From Massilia sp. R2A-15 (lineage in GTDB: Bacteria > Pseudomonadota > Gammaproteobacteria > Burkholderiales > Burkholderiaceae_D): a stretch of DNA of 64,000 nt. The notes under the pieces were generated by a model. It was not told the origin of the DNA. It searched no databases and was given only the letters and a program-made list of their open reading frames with translations. Position 1 is the first letter of the stretch. The number at the start of each line of letters is the position of its first letter. The DNA lies in assembly GCF_030704305.1 (NCBI RefSeq), contig NZ_CP131935.1, positions 868,001-932,000 of the forward strand, read 5' to 3'. This document shows positions 1 through 9,069 of this stretch, piece by piece. A program made the translations under genes and the position numbers.

Positions 1-2
1 GC

Positions 3-2942
3 GTGGTGGTCGTCGGCTGGACCCCGCAGGGCGAGGTGCTGGTCAGCACCGACCACGCGACCGGCCCGGTGCGCCAGCGCATCGTCGTCGCGATCGAGCC
101 GTCCTCGCTCAAGCGCCGCGTGCTGCCGCTGGCCGAAGCCAACGACGCGACGACGGACGACAGCGGCCGCTGGGTTTACTTCACGCGCATGGGCCTGTCC
201 CAGACCAGCGACAATGTGCGCGCCTATCGCGGCGGCGCCCATGCGCAGCTGTGGCGCTACGACCTCAATGGCAAGGGCGAGGCCCAGCTGCTGTTCAAGG
301 ACGACGCCAACAATCGCCGCCCGATGTGGTGGCAAGGCCGCCTCTACTTCATCAGCGACGCCGGCGGTGCCGACAACATCTGGTCCTCTCTGCCCGACGG
401 CAGCGACCGCCGCGCCCACACCAGCCACAAGCAGTGGGACGTGCGCAGCGCCTCGCTCGGCGACGGCCGCATCGCCTACCAGCTGGGCGCCGACCTGCAC
501 GTGCTGGACCTGGCGAGCGGCGCCGACAGCGTCATCAAGGCCAGCCTGATGTCCGACTTCGACCAGCAGCGCACCCGCCTGGTCCGCCCGGCGCTCGAGG
601 CGCTCACGAGCATCGAACCGGCGAACAAGGCCGAGCGCATCGTGCTGACCGCGCGCGGCCGCGTGACGGTGGCCGGGGCCGACGGCCAGCGCCGCGTCGA
701 CATCGCCATTCCCGATGGCGCGCGCGCCCGCGGCGCCGTGTTCAGCCACGACGACAAATGGATCTACGCGATCGTCGACACCACCGGCGAAAACGAGATA
801 TGGCGTTACGCCGCCAACGGCTCCGGCCGCGGAGAGCAGCTGACCCGCGACGGCGCCAGCCACCGCCTGAACCTGTATCCGTCCCCGGACGGCAAATGGC
901 TCGCGCACACCGACAAGCACGGCCGCACCTGGCTGCTCGACCTGGCCGCGCGCACCAACGTGATTATCGACGACGCCGGCAAGAGCGGCTTCGATACATC
1001 CGACGAGGTGGTGTGGTCGCCCGACAGCCACAACATGGCGTTCGTGCGGACGGGCACCGACGCGCAGCGCCGCCAGATCGGCATGTTCAACGTCGAATCG
1101 AAGCAGCTCGCGTTTGTGACCACCGACCGCTATTCGGCCAGCTCGCCGGCGTTTGCGCCGGACGGCAAATGGCTGTACTTCCTGTCGGCGCGCCACTTCA
1201 ATTTGGCCAATGGCTCGCCGTGGGGCGACCGCAACATGGGGCCGGTGTTCGACAAGCGCGTGGGCGTGTACGCGCTGGCGCTGCAGCCGGGCGCGCGCTT
1301 CCCGTTCAAGCCCGACGACGAATTGAGCAAACCTGAGGCCAAGGCGGAAGAGGGCAAGGAAAAAGAGGCCGACAAGGCCGCGCCGAAAAAGCCGGAGTCG
1401 CCCGCCGTCACGTACGCCGGCCTGAAGGACCGCCTGTTCGAAGTGCCGGTCGAGCCGGGCAACTACAAGAAGCTCGAAGCCGACGCCAAGCGGCTCTACC
1501 TTCTCGATGGCGATAGCGTGCTGAAGACACTCGCCATCAGCCGCACGTCGCCCAAGCCCGAAGTATTCGTCGCCGGCGTGCGCGAGTTCGGCCTCACGGG
1601 CGATCGCAAGCACCTGTTCTACCGCACCGCCGCCAAGGCTGGACCAGGCGACATGCTGATCGTCGAAGCCGGCGCCAAGCTGCCGGCCGACGTATCGAAG
1701 GCCAGGATCACGGTCGAGGATTGGGCAATCCGCGTCGACCCGCGCCTGGAATGGACCCAGATGTTCAACGACGCGTGGCGCATGCACCGCGACTTCCTGT
1801 ACGACGCCAACATGCGCGGCGTCGACTGGAACGCCGTGCGCGCGCGCTACGCGCCGCTGGCCGCGCGCGTCACCGACCGCGCCGAGCTCGATGACGTGCT
1901 GGGCATGATGGTGGGCGAAGTGGGCGCGCTGCACTCGCAGATCCGTCCAGGCGACGTGCGTCGTCCGCCAGCGGAGGGCGCCGCCGCCGGACTTTGCGCC
2001 GTGCTCACGCGTGTGGCCGACGGCTACCGCGTCGACCGCATCTACCGCGGCGAGCCGGAGCTGCCGTCCGAACGCGGTCCACTGGCCGCGCCCGACGTCA
2101 ACGTCAAGGAAGGCGACATCCTCACCGCCATCAACGGCAAGTCGCTGGCCGACGCGCGCGACATCGGCGACCTGCTGCTGAACCAGGCCGACAAGCAGGT
2201 GCTGCTGCAGGTGAAGACGCCAGGCGGCGCGCCGCGCTCGGTGATGGTCACGCCGGTATCGATGGCGCGCCAGGGCAACCTGCGTTATTCGGATTGGGAG
2301 CAGGGCCGCGCCGACCAGGTCGAAAAGGCGTCGAAGGGAACGATCGGCTACCTGCACCTGCGCGCGATGACGCCGAGCGACATCAACGCCTTCGCGCGCG
2401 ACTTCTACGCCAACATCAACCGCCAGGGCCTGATCATCGACGTGCGCCGCAACCGCGGCGGCAACATTGACAGCTGGATCATCGAGAAGCTGCTCCGCAA
2501 GTCATGGGCGTTCTGGACCTCGCACGGCAGCCTGCCTTCGCCGAACATGCAGGGCACCTTCCGCGGCCACCTGGTGGTGCTGGTGGACGAGCTGACCTAC
2601 TCGGACGGCGAGACCTTCGCTGCCGGCGTCAAGGCGCTGAAACTCGGGCCACTGGTTGGCAAGCGCACCGCCGGCGCCGGCGTGTGGCTCAGCGACGGCA
2701 ATGCCCTGATGGACAACGGCATGGCGCGCGTGGCCGAATTCACGCAGTTCTCGGCGCAGGGCGAATGGCTGATCGAAGGCGTCGGCGTGAAGCCCGACGT
2801 CGAAGTGGACAACCTGCCGCACGAAACCTTCGCGGGACGCGACCGCCAACTGGAAGTCGCGCTCGAACTGCTCGACAAGAAGATCGCCGAGCAGCCGGTC
2901 GCGCCGTACAAGCCGCGCGACATTCCCGCGCTGGGACGCTAG
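3..2942 (+). CDS. Tricorn-like S41 family peptidase (5' end outside window)
   Basis: This is the C-terminal 979 residues of a large periplasmic or secreted serine protease related to tricorn protease. The reading frame is open to the window edge, so the true start and any signal peptide lie upstream. The first roughly 450 residues carry repeated WSPDSH/FAPDGKWLYF-type motifs of a WD40/TolB-like beta-propeller. An Ala/Lys/Glu-rich linker, a core region and a PDZ-like segment (about 690-750) follow, and then the S41 catalytic domain. The likely nucleophile is Ser867 in TYSDGETFAAG, preceded by the IIDVRRNRGG strand typical of the family. Tricorn-type enzymes trim oligopeptides. It ends in a CTAG tetranucleotide that also supplies the stop codon of the convergent gene. 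The family is clear; the substrate is unknown. Confidence 0.88.
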   Translation: MVVVGWTPQGEVLVSTDHATGPVRQRIVVAIEPSSLKRRVLPLAEANDATTDDSGRWVYFTRMGLSQTSDNVRAYRGGAHAQLWRYDLNGKGEAQLLFKDDANNRRPMWWQGRLYFISDAGGADNIWSSLPDGSDRRAHTSHKQWDVRSASLGDGRIAYQLGADLHVLDLASGADSVIKASLMSDFDQQRTRLVRPALEALTSIEPANKAERIVLTARGRVTVAGADGQRRVDIAIPDGARARGAVFSHDDKWIYAIVDTTGENEIWRYAANGSGRGEQLTRDGASHRLNLYPSPDGKWLAHTDKHGRTWLLDLAARTNVIIDDAGKSGFDTSDEVVWSPDSHNMAFVRTGTDAQRRQIGMFNVESKQLAFVTTDRYSASSPAFAPDGKWLYFLSARHFNLANGSPWGDRNMGPVFDKRVGVYALALQPGARFPFKPDDELSKPEAKAEEGKEKEADKAAPKKPESPAVTYAGLKDRLFEVPVEPGNYKKLEADAKRLYLLDGDSVLKTLAISRTSPKPEVFVAGVREFGLTGDRKHLFYRTAAKAGPGDMLIVEAGAKLPADVSKARITVEDWAIRVDPRLEWTQMFNDAWRMHRDFLYDANMRGVDWNAVRARYAPLAARVTDRAELDDVLGMMVGEVGALHSQIRPGDVRRPPAEGAAAGLCAVLTRVADGYRVDRIYRGEPELPSERGPLAAPDVNVKEGDILTAINGKSLADARDIGDLLLNQADKQVLLQVKTPGGAPRSVMVTPVSMARQGNLRYSDWEQGRADQVEKASKGTIGYLHLRAMTPSDINAFARDFYANINRQGLIIDVRRNRGGNIDSWIIEKLLRKSWAFWTSHGSLPSPNMQGTFRGHLVVLVDELTYSDGETFAAGVKALKLGPLVGKRTAGAGVWLSDGNALMDNGMARVAEFTQFSAQGEWLIEGVGVKPDVEVDNLPHETFAGRDRQLEVALELLDKKIAEQPVAPYKPRDIPALGR

Positions 2943-4111
2943 ATTGCGGCCAGCGCGAGGCGCAGGTCCTCGCGCTGGTCGTCGACGTGCTCGACGCCGA
3001 CCGACAGCCGGATCAGCGTGTCGCTAATACCCAGCTGCGCGCGCTGCTCGGCCGGAATGGTCGCGTGGGTCATCAGGGCAGGGTGCTCGATCAGGCTCTC
3101 GACCCCGCCCAGGCTCTCGGCCAGCGTGAACACGTGGCAGCGCTCGAGGAAGCGGCGCGCGCCCGCGAGGTCGGTCTCGAGCTCGATCGAGATGATGCCG
3201 CCGAAACCATCCATCTGCCGCTTCGCCAGCGCGTGCTGCGGATGCGATTCCAGGCCAGGGTAGTACACCTTGCGCACCTTCGGCTCGCGCTCCAGCCACT
3301 CGGCAAGCGCCAGTGCGTTGGCGCAGCTGCGCTCCAGCCGCAGCGCCAGCGTCTTGATCCCGCGCAGCACCAGGAAGCTGTCGAACGGCCCCTGGATCGC
3401 GCCCACCGAGTTTTGCAGGAAGCCCAGCCGCTCGGCCCATTGCGCCTGGTGCGGCGCGCCGCCCACCACGGCGATCCCGCCGATGACGTCCGAGTGCCCG
3501 TTCATGTATTTGGTCGTCGAGTGCACCACGATGTCGATGCCCGACTCGATTGGCCGCTGCACGATCGGGCTGGCGAAAGTGTTGTCGCAGACGGTGATGA
3601 TGCCGCGCTCGCGGCAGATGTCGGCGATCGCCTTCAGGTCCGCCAGCTTGAGCATTGGATTGGTCGGCGACTCCACCCACACCATGCGCGTCTCGGGCTT
3701 CAGCGCGGCCAACAGCGCATCGGGATTCGACAGGTCGACGTAGGTGAAGTCGTGCCCGGCACTGTGCCGGCGCACCCGCTCGAACAGCCGGTAGGTGCCG
3801 CCGTACATGTCGTCGCCGGCCACGATGTGCGAGCCATGCTCCAGCAGTTCCAGCACGGTGGAGATGGCCGCGAGGCCCGAGGCGAACGCGAACGCGCGCG
3901 ACCCGCCTTCGAGGTCGGCCACGCAGCGCTCCAGCGCCCAGCGCGTCGGATTGTGCGAGCGGCCGTAATCGAGCCCCTTGTGCACGCCGGGACTCTCCTG
4001 TACGAAGGTCGAGGTGGCGTAAATCGGCTGCATGACGGCGCCGGTGCTGGGGTCGGGTACCTGTCCGGCATGGATGACGCGGGTGGCGAGATGCTGTCGT
4101 TTGTCGGTCAC
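2939..4111 (-). CDS. Cystathionine gamma-synthase/lyase family PLP enzyme
   Basis: A 390-residue Cys/Met-metabolism PLP enzyme. The PLP-binding lysine is Lys201 in HSTTKYMNGHSD. FASGLAAI and WVESPTNPML are also typical of the fold. It overlaps the upstream cystathionine beta-synthase gene by ATGA, so the pair is probably translationally coupled. That partner suggests a reverse transsulfuration role: cystathionine gamma-lyase, splitting cystathionine to cysteine, 2-oxobutyrate and ammonia. Sequence alone does not cleanly separate lyase (mccB-like) from synthase (metB), so no symbol is given. Length is normal for the family. The start at 4111 is supported by the conserved N-terminal ATRVIHAGQ segment. 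Confidence 0.9.
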   Translation of the reverse strand: MTDKRQHLATRVIHAGQVPDPSTGAVMQPIYATSTFVQESPGVHKGLDYGRSHNPTRWALERCVADLEGGSRAFAFASGLAAISTVLELLEHGSHIVAGDDMYGGTYRLFERVRRHSAGHDFTYVDLSNPDALLAALKPETRMVWVESPTNPMLKLADLKAIADICRERGIITVCDNTFASPIVQRPIESGIDIVVHSTTKYMNGHSDVIGGIAVVGGAPHQAQWAERLGFLQNSVGAIQGPFDSFLVLRGIKTLALRLERSCANALALAEWLEREPKVRKVYYPGLESHPQHALAKRQMDGFGGIISIELETDLAGARRFLERCHVFTLAESLGGVESLIEHPALMTHATIPAEQRAQLGISDTLIRLSVGVEHVDDQREDLRLALAAI

Positions 4112-5484
4112 GATAAATTCCTGCGCAAATGATTGAGAAGGTCGAAGCGGGTGATCAGGCCGTAGAACCTGTCGCTGTCGGCGATCACCGCGGTCAGGCC
4201 GCGGTCCAGGATGTCGCGCAGCTGCTGCATGCTGGCCGAGGGCGCCAGTGTCTGCAGCTGCGCTGTCATCGTCGAGGACACGGGTCCGCCGAACCCGCCT
4301 CCGTCGGCGGTGATGTGCAGCAGCAGGTCGGATTCATCGATGATACCGGCGAGCTTGCCGTTGTCAATCACCGGCAGCTGCGCCAGGTCGGCGCTGCGCA
4401 TGCGGTTGAACGCGGTGAGCAGCGTATCGGTCGGCGCCACCGTGACGACATCGCCGCCATCGTAGCGGCGCCCGATCAGGTCGCGCAGGTCGCCCAGCCG
4501 CGGGCGCGTCAGCAGGCCCTGGTCGAACATCCAGCCGTCGCTGTACACCTTGCTGAGATACCGCGTGCCAGTGTCGCAGACGAAGGTGGCGACGCGCTTG
4601 GGCGTGGTCTGCGCGCGGCAGTAGCGCAACGCGGCCGCCAGCAGCGTGCCGGACGACGAGCCGCCCAGGATGCCTTCCTCGCGCAGCAGCAGGCGCGCGG
4701 TCTGGAAGCTTTCCTCGTCGCTGATGGTATAAGCGGTTTTCACGCGCGACATGTCCGCGATCGACGGAATGAAATCTTCGCCGATGCCTTCCACCGCCCA
4801 CGACCCCGATACATCCGATACCTTGCCGGTGCGGATGTACTCCGCGAGGATCGAGCCCTTCGGGTCGGCCAGCACGAATTCGAGCTCGGAGTGGACTTCG
4901 GAAAAGTAATGCGACAGGCCGGTCAGCGTGCCGGCCGAGCCTACGCCGACGACGATCGCATCGAGCTTGCGGCCCACCTGGTTCCACAGCTCGGGGCCGG
5001 TGGTGTGCTGGTGCGCCAGCGGGTTGTTCGGATTGTTGAACTGGTCGGCGTACCAGGCGCCGGGAATGTCCTTGGCCAGCCGCGCCGCCACGTCCTGGTA
5101 ATACTCGGGATGGCCCTTGCCGACGTCGGAGCGGGTCAGGTGGATCTCGGCGCCGAGCGCCTTGAGGTGCAGGATTTTTTCGACCGCCATCTTGTCGGGC
5201 ACCACCAGCACCACGCGGTAGCCCTTGATGCGCGCGACCAGCGCCAGTCCGATGCCCGTATTGCCGGCGGTCGCTTCGACCACCGTGCCGCCCGGTTTCA
5301 GGCTGCCGTCGTTTTCGGCGGCGGTGATCATCGCCAGCCCGATCCGGTCCTTGATCGAACCGCCCGGGTTCTGGCATTCAAGCTTGAGGAACAGCCGGCA
5401 CGGGCCGGTGTCGATGCGGGTCACTTCCATGACCGGGGTGTTGCCGATTAAAGAGAACAATGCCGCTTGCGATGCATGATGCAT
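4108..5484 (-). CDS. Cystathionine beta-synthase with C-terminal CBS pair
   Basis: A 458-residue fold-type II PLP enzyme that condenses serine (or an acetylserine analogue) with homocysteine to give cystathionine. The N-terminal half has SLIGNTPVMEV, the PLP lysine in NPGGSIKDRIG and the glycine-rich phosphate loop EATAGNTGIG. The last roughly 120 residues form two CBS motifs, which in related enzymes bind adenosyl ligands and regulate activity. The open frame extends to an ATG at 5505, but the ATG at 5484 is preceded by GGAGG with a 5-base spacer and is the better start. It is followed by the gamma-lyase/synthase gene in an overlapping operon. Confidence 0.9.
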   Translation of the reverse strand: MHHASQAALFSLIGNTPVMEVTRIDTGPCRLFLKLECQNPGGSIKDRIGLAMITAAENDGSLKPGGTVVEATAGNTGIGLALVARIKGYRVVLVVPDKMAVEKILHLKALGAEIHLTRSDVGKGHPEYYQDVAARLAKDIPGAWYADQFNNPNNPLAHQHTTGPELWNQVGRKLDAIVVGVGSAGTLTGLSHYFSEVHSELEFVLADPKGSILAEYIRTGKVSDVSGSWAVEGIGEDFIPSIADMSRVKTAYTISDEESFQTARLLLREEGILGGSSSGTLLAAALRYCRAQTTPKRVATFVCDTGTRYLSKVYSDGWMFDQGLLTRPRLGDLRDLIGRRYDGGDVVTVAPTDTLLTAFNRMRSADLAQLPVIDNGKLAGIIDESDLLLHITADGGGFGGPVSSTMTAQLQTLAPSASMQQLRDILDRGLTAVIADSDRFYGLITRFDLLNHLRRNLS

Positions 5485-5742
5485 AGTTGCCTCCAGTGGC
5501 CGCATGGCGACACCTCATGAGCGGGCCGGCGGCGTTATCAACGTGAAATCACGAACCACGATTCTGCGCCAATTGCGCTGTGTCCGCATTGCCTTTTTTA
5601 AACGCACGGACGAGGGAGGCGGTCGCGGTACGGCGTCACATCCTGCACTTCATCCCGCTGTTTCGACAGTTGGTCGCACGGCCGCGTTCTTTGCAATCCT
5701 GTAATGTTATTTTTAATCATCTACACAACAGGATAAATTCCA
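5485..5742. other. Intergenic region between divergent cbs-type gene and hydrolase gene
   Basis: This 258-base gap must hold divergent promoters. A short palindrome CGTGA-AA-TCACG lies at 5542-5553 and could be an operator. A T-rich run is present at about 5590. No convincing riboswitch fold, RNA gene or small protein was recognised. An AGGA ribosome site at about 5730 belongs to the downstream hydrolase. Confidence 0.4.
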
Positions 5743-7266
5743 ATGTCCCTCCGGCCCTTTCTGATCCTCCTTGCAATCGCAGGCTCCGCGCAGGCAGCCC
5801 TGCCCAATGCGGTCACGCCTGACCTGATGCCTGACGTCGGCCCGCATGCGGTCGGCCTGCGCGTCGTGCAGCAATACGACTATAGCCGCGTACTGGATGC
5901 GCCCGTCGATGCCTTCGGCAATGCTGGCAACGTCGGGCCCGCCCGGCCAATCCAGACCCTCGTCTGGTATCCGGCAAAGAACAGCACGGGGGCGCACATG
6001 CAGGTTGCCGATTATCGCCAGGCCAGCCTGGCCGATGTCGACTTCTCCCTGTCTGGCGCCGACGCAGCGAAGCAGCGGGCAGCCTGGATGGCTGGACCGC
6101 AGAAGGCGCAATATGGCGCCTCCACCCTGGCGATACGCGATGCCGCTCCTGCCGCCGGCAAGTTTCCGGTAGTGATTTACGCCCCGAGCTTTGCGTCCTT
6201 CGCGCAGGAAAACCTTGACCTGTGCGAATACCTGGCCAGCCACGGCTACGTCGTCATTGCCAGCCGCAGCCTGGGAGCGCGCTCAGCCATAATGACCGAT
6301 GACATCGAAGGCGTGGAGGCGCAGGCGACCGATATCGCCTTCCTCGCCAATTACGCGCAAACCCTGCCGCAAGCTGACATGAGCAAGGTTGCGGCAGCCG
6401 GTTTCAGCTGGGGCGGCATGGCCAACGTATTCGCCGCGGCACGTTCGAGCCGCATCAAGGCGCTGGTCAGCCTCGACGGCTCGATTCGCTTCCACCCAAA
6501 AATTTGGAGCGCGGCAACTTACGTGCGTCCGGCGCGCACGGCGGTGCCGATGTTGTTTCTCGGTGCGCGCATGCCAACGGCCGAGACGATGGAGCTGAGC
6601 GACAAACTGGGTCCGAGCTATCTCAATACCATGAAATATTCGGATGTCTACGTCACCACGATGCAACCGATGACGCACCCGGACTTCAGTTCGTGGCAGC
6701 TGCGCTTCGCCCGGGACGACGCGTTCGGTGACTACCAGCGCGCGGACGTGCTGCAGGCTTACCGCAGCGGCGCCTTGTACGTGCACAGGTTCCTGGACGC
6801 TTATCTGAAGAACGATGCCACGGCCTTGGCGTTCCTGAGGGAATCGCCGGCACGGCACGGAATCGGCCCGCAAGTGATGTCGATGGAATTCCGCCCCGCC
6901 AAATTTGCACTCCTTGGCGAAGCCGACTTTTTGCGCAGCTTTGTCAAAGCCGGCTACAAGGATGCGCAATCAATTTATTCCCAGATGAGCGCGGAGTCTC
7001 CCGACTTCAAGCTCAGCCCCCTGAACCTGAACGCTTTAGGTTATCAGCTGCTGCGCGGGAAAAACGCCCGCGGCGCGGTGGAGCTGTTCAAGCTGGCCAC
7101 CTTTATCGAGCCGAAATATGGCAATGCCTTCGACAGCGAGGGGGAAGCGTACGAAGCGCTGGGTGAAAAAGAGCTGGCGATTGCCGCTTACGAAAAGGCG
7201 GTTGCGGTAGACAAGCGGCAGGTCAACGCGGTGGCCCGGATCAAGGCACTTCGCGCGGGCGGCTAG
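5743..7266 (+). CDS. Exported alpha/beta-hydrolase with C-terminal TPR
   Basis: A 507-residue protein with a clear Sec signal peptide (residues 1-18, SAQA-ALPN cleavage region). The middle is a dienelactone-hydrolase/acetylhydrolase-like alpha/beta fold: the YAPSF strand at about 146, and the nucleophile elbow GFSWGG with Ser222. The last roughly 80 residues look like tetratricopeptide helices (NAFDSEGEAYEALGEKE). It is probably a periplasmic esterase or peptidase-like hydrolase; the substrate cannot be read from sequence. An AGGA sequence about 8 bases upstream supports the ATG. It stands alone between the transsulfuration genes and prpR, with no operon partner. Confidence 0.75.
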   Translation: MSLRPFLILLAIAGSAQAALPNAVTPDLMPDVGPHAVGLRVVQQYDYSRVLDAPVDAFGNAGNVGPARPIQTLVWYPAKNSTGAHMQVADYRQASLADVDFSLSGADAAKQRAAWMAGPQKAQYGASTLAIRDAAPAAGKFPVVIYAPSFASFAQENLDLCEYLASHGYVVIASRSLGARSAIMTDDIEGVEAQATDIAFLANYAQTLPQADMSKVAAAGFSWGGMANVFAAARSSRIKALVSLDGSIRFHPKIWSAATYVRPARTAVPMLFLGARMPTAETMELSDKLGPSYLNTMKYSDVYVTTMQPMTHPDFSSWQLRFARDDAFGDYQRADVLQAYRSGALYVHRFLDAYLKNDATALAFLRESPARHGIGPQVMSMEFRPAKFALLGEADFLRSFVKAGYKDAQSIYSQMSAESPDFKLSPLNLNALGYQLLRGKNARGAVELFKLATFIEPKYGNAFDSEGEAYEALGEKELAIAAYEKAVAVDKRQVNAVARIKALRAGG

Positions 7267-7316
7267 GCCGATCCATCGATTTTTCGCAGCCGTCAGGCCT
7301 GATGGCGGCGTGCGAG

Positions 7317-8918
7317 TCAGGTCAGGTTCAAGGACTTTAGCTTTCGCCACAACGTGGTGCGGCTGATCCCCAGGTACTCGGCGGCCTCATCGCGCTTGCC
7401 GCCGAAGCGCGTCAGCACTTCCTGGATCGACTCCGTGCGCGCAGGCGCTGCCGGCTCCGGCAGCGCCGCGTTGCGCCCCAGTTCCGGCGCCACACTGAGT
7501 ACGAAGCTCGGCGTCAGCGCCTGCAGCGGCTCGGCCGCCAGGTAGAGCGCGAGGCGCTGCATCAGGTTGCGCAGTTCGCGCACGTTGCCGGGCCACTCGT
7601 AGCGTTCCAGCAGCGGCGCGCACGCGCCGATCTCCGCATGCAGGTTCGGATGCGGCCGCGCGCCCAGCGCCGCCAGCGCGTTCTTGAGCGACCACTCGGC
7701 CAGCGCCGTGATGTCGCCGCGCCGTTCGCGCAGCGGGGGCAGGGCGATGCGCAGCACGGCCAATCGGTAATACAGATCGGCGCGGAAGCGTCCCTCGCGC
7801 ACGCGCGCCTCCAGGTCGCAATGCGTCGCGCTGATCACCCGCACGCTGACCGGCACCGGACGCGTGCCGCCGACCCGCACGACCTCGCGCTCTTCCAGCA
7901 CCCGCAGCAGCCGCGTTTGCAGCGCCAGCGGCATTTCGCCGATCTCGTCGAGGAACAGGGTGCCGTGGTTGGCCGCCTCGAACAAGCCCGCGTGCCCGCC
8001 GCGGCGCGCGCCGGTGAAGGCGCCTTCCTCATGTCCGAACAGCTCCGACTCCAGCAGCGACTCGGCCACCGCGCCGCAATTGACCGCCACGAACGGCCGG
8101 TTCGCGCCCAGCCCGCGCGGACTCTCGCGATGGATCGCCTGCGCCGCCAGCTCCTTGCCCGTGCCCGTTTCGCCTTCGATCAGCACCGTCGCCGGCGATT
8201 TCGCGAACAGCACCACGGCCTGGCGCAGCTTTTCCATCGCCGCCGATTCGCCGCGCAGGTCGGCCAGCCCGTGGCGCGCGCGCAGCGTGTCCGCCACCAC
8301 GGTACGCCGGCTGCGGTTCGCTTCGAGCTGGGTCTGACGCGCCATCTCGAGCGCATCGTCGAACGCCTGGCGGATCGACGCGGCCGAATACACGAACACC
8401 CCGGTCAGCCCGGCTTCCTCGGCCAGGTCGGTGATCAGTCCCGCGCCGACGATGGCCTCGATGCCGGCCGCTTTCAGCTCGTTGATCTGCGCCCGCGCGT
8501 CCTCCTCGGTCACGTAGGTGCGCTGCGCGATCGGCACGCCGAACGTCGCGCTGAACTCCGCCAGCTGCGGCAGCGCTTCCTGATAAGTGATCACGCCGAT
8601 CCGGTCCGACACGCGGCGCGCGCGCGCCAGCGCCTGCATCATGTCGAAACCGCTGGCCTTGGCGATCACCACCGGCGCCGATACGCGGCCCTTCAGGTAG
8701 GCCGCGTTCGACCCGGCCGCGATGATCACGTCGCAGCGTTCGGCCGCCATGCGCTCGCGGATGGCGCGCGCGGCCTCGTCGAAGCCAAGGTTGATCGGCT
8801 CGATCGACGCCAAATGGTCGTATTCGAGAGTGATGTCGCGAAACAGGTCGGACAGGCGCGAGACGGAAACGGTCCAGATGACCGGCCGCGCCTCGGCGTC
8901 GTTGATTGGATAGCTCAT
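7317..8918 (-). CDS. prpR: Propionate catabolism sigma-54 activator PrpR
   Basis: A 533-residue bacterial enhancer-binding protein. Residues about 10-195 are the PrpR N-terminal sensory domain, which in characterised homologues senses 2-methylcitrate. The AAA+ core has Walker A GETGTGKE (249-256), the sigma-54 contact loop GAFTGA (299-304) and Walker B LFLDEIGE (about 321-328). The C-terminus is a Fis-type helix-turn-helix with [13 protein letters not shown]. It is transcribed away from the prp block. A palindrome GTTTCA-GCG-TGAAAC lies 14 bases upstream of its start, consistent with autoregulation. The start lacks a good Shine-Dalgarno sequence. Confidence 0.93.
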   Translation of the reverse strand: MSYPINDAEARPVIWTVSVSRLSDLFRDITLEYDHLASIEPINLGFDEAARAIRERMAAERCDVIIAAGSNAAYLKGRVSAPVVIAKASGFDMMQALARARRVSDRIGVITYQEALPQLAEFSATFGVPIAQRTYVTEEDARAQINELKAAGIEAIVGAGLITDLAEEAGLTGVFVYSAASIRQAFDDALEMARQTQLEANRSRRTVVADTLRARHGLADLRGESAAMEKLRQAVVLFAKSPATVLIEGETGTGKELAAQAIHRESPRGLGANRPFVAVNCGAVAESLLESELFGHEEGAFTGARRGGHAGLFEAANHGTLFLDEIGEMPLALQTRLLRVLEEREVVRVGGTRPVPVSVRVISATHCDLEARVREGRFRADLYYRLAVLRIALPPLRERRGDITALAEWSLKNALAALGARPHPNLHAEIGACAPLLERYEWPGNVRELRNLMQRLALYLAAEPLQALTPSFVLSVAPELGRNAALPEPAAPARTESIQEVLTRFGGKRDEAAEYLGISRTTLWRKLKSLNLT

Positions 8919-8931
8919 GTTTCATTGTACC

Positions 8932-8946
8932 GTTTCAGCGTGAAAC
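8932..8946. promoter_or_regulatory. Candidate PrpR box 1
   Basis: A 15-base perfect dyad, GTTTCA-GCG-TGAAAC, sits immediately upstream of prpR. The same dyad with a different 3-base centre occurs at 10901-10915, upstream of prpB. It lies just upstream of a TACAAT hexamer (8924-8929, minus strand) that could be the prpR -10 element, so bound PrpR could repress its own gene. Assignment to PrpR is inferred from position and repetition. Confidence 0.6.
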
Positions 8947-9069
8947 ACGCGAAACCGACGCCGGATCCTGCCGACGCGCCACCATTTTTATATCAACAGT
9001 GCCAAAAAAACCACGGACGTATCCGAACGAAGCGGGTCTAATAAGGCTATCCAAAACGGGGAGGGCGCC

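Noticed and set aside
2504..4132. 542-codon plus-strand frame across the tricorn/gamma-lyase junction
   Set aside because: It spans two real convergent genes in other frames and has no domain.
5485..5742. Possible SAM or cobalamin riboswitch upstream of the transsulfuration genes
   Set aside because: No conserved box or multi-stem arrangement could be recognised; only a short CGTGA/TCACG dyad is present.
7289..7306. GCCGTCAGGCCTGATGGC dyad after prpR
   Set aside because: A near palindrome but with no loop of sensible size and no T-run; too weak to call a terminator.
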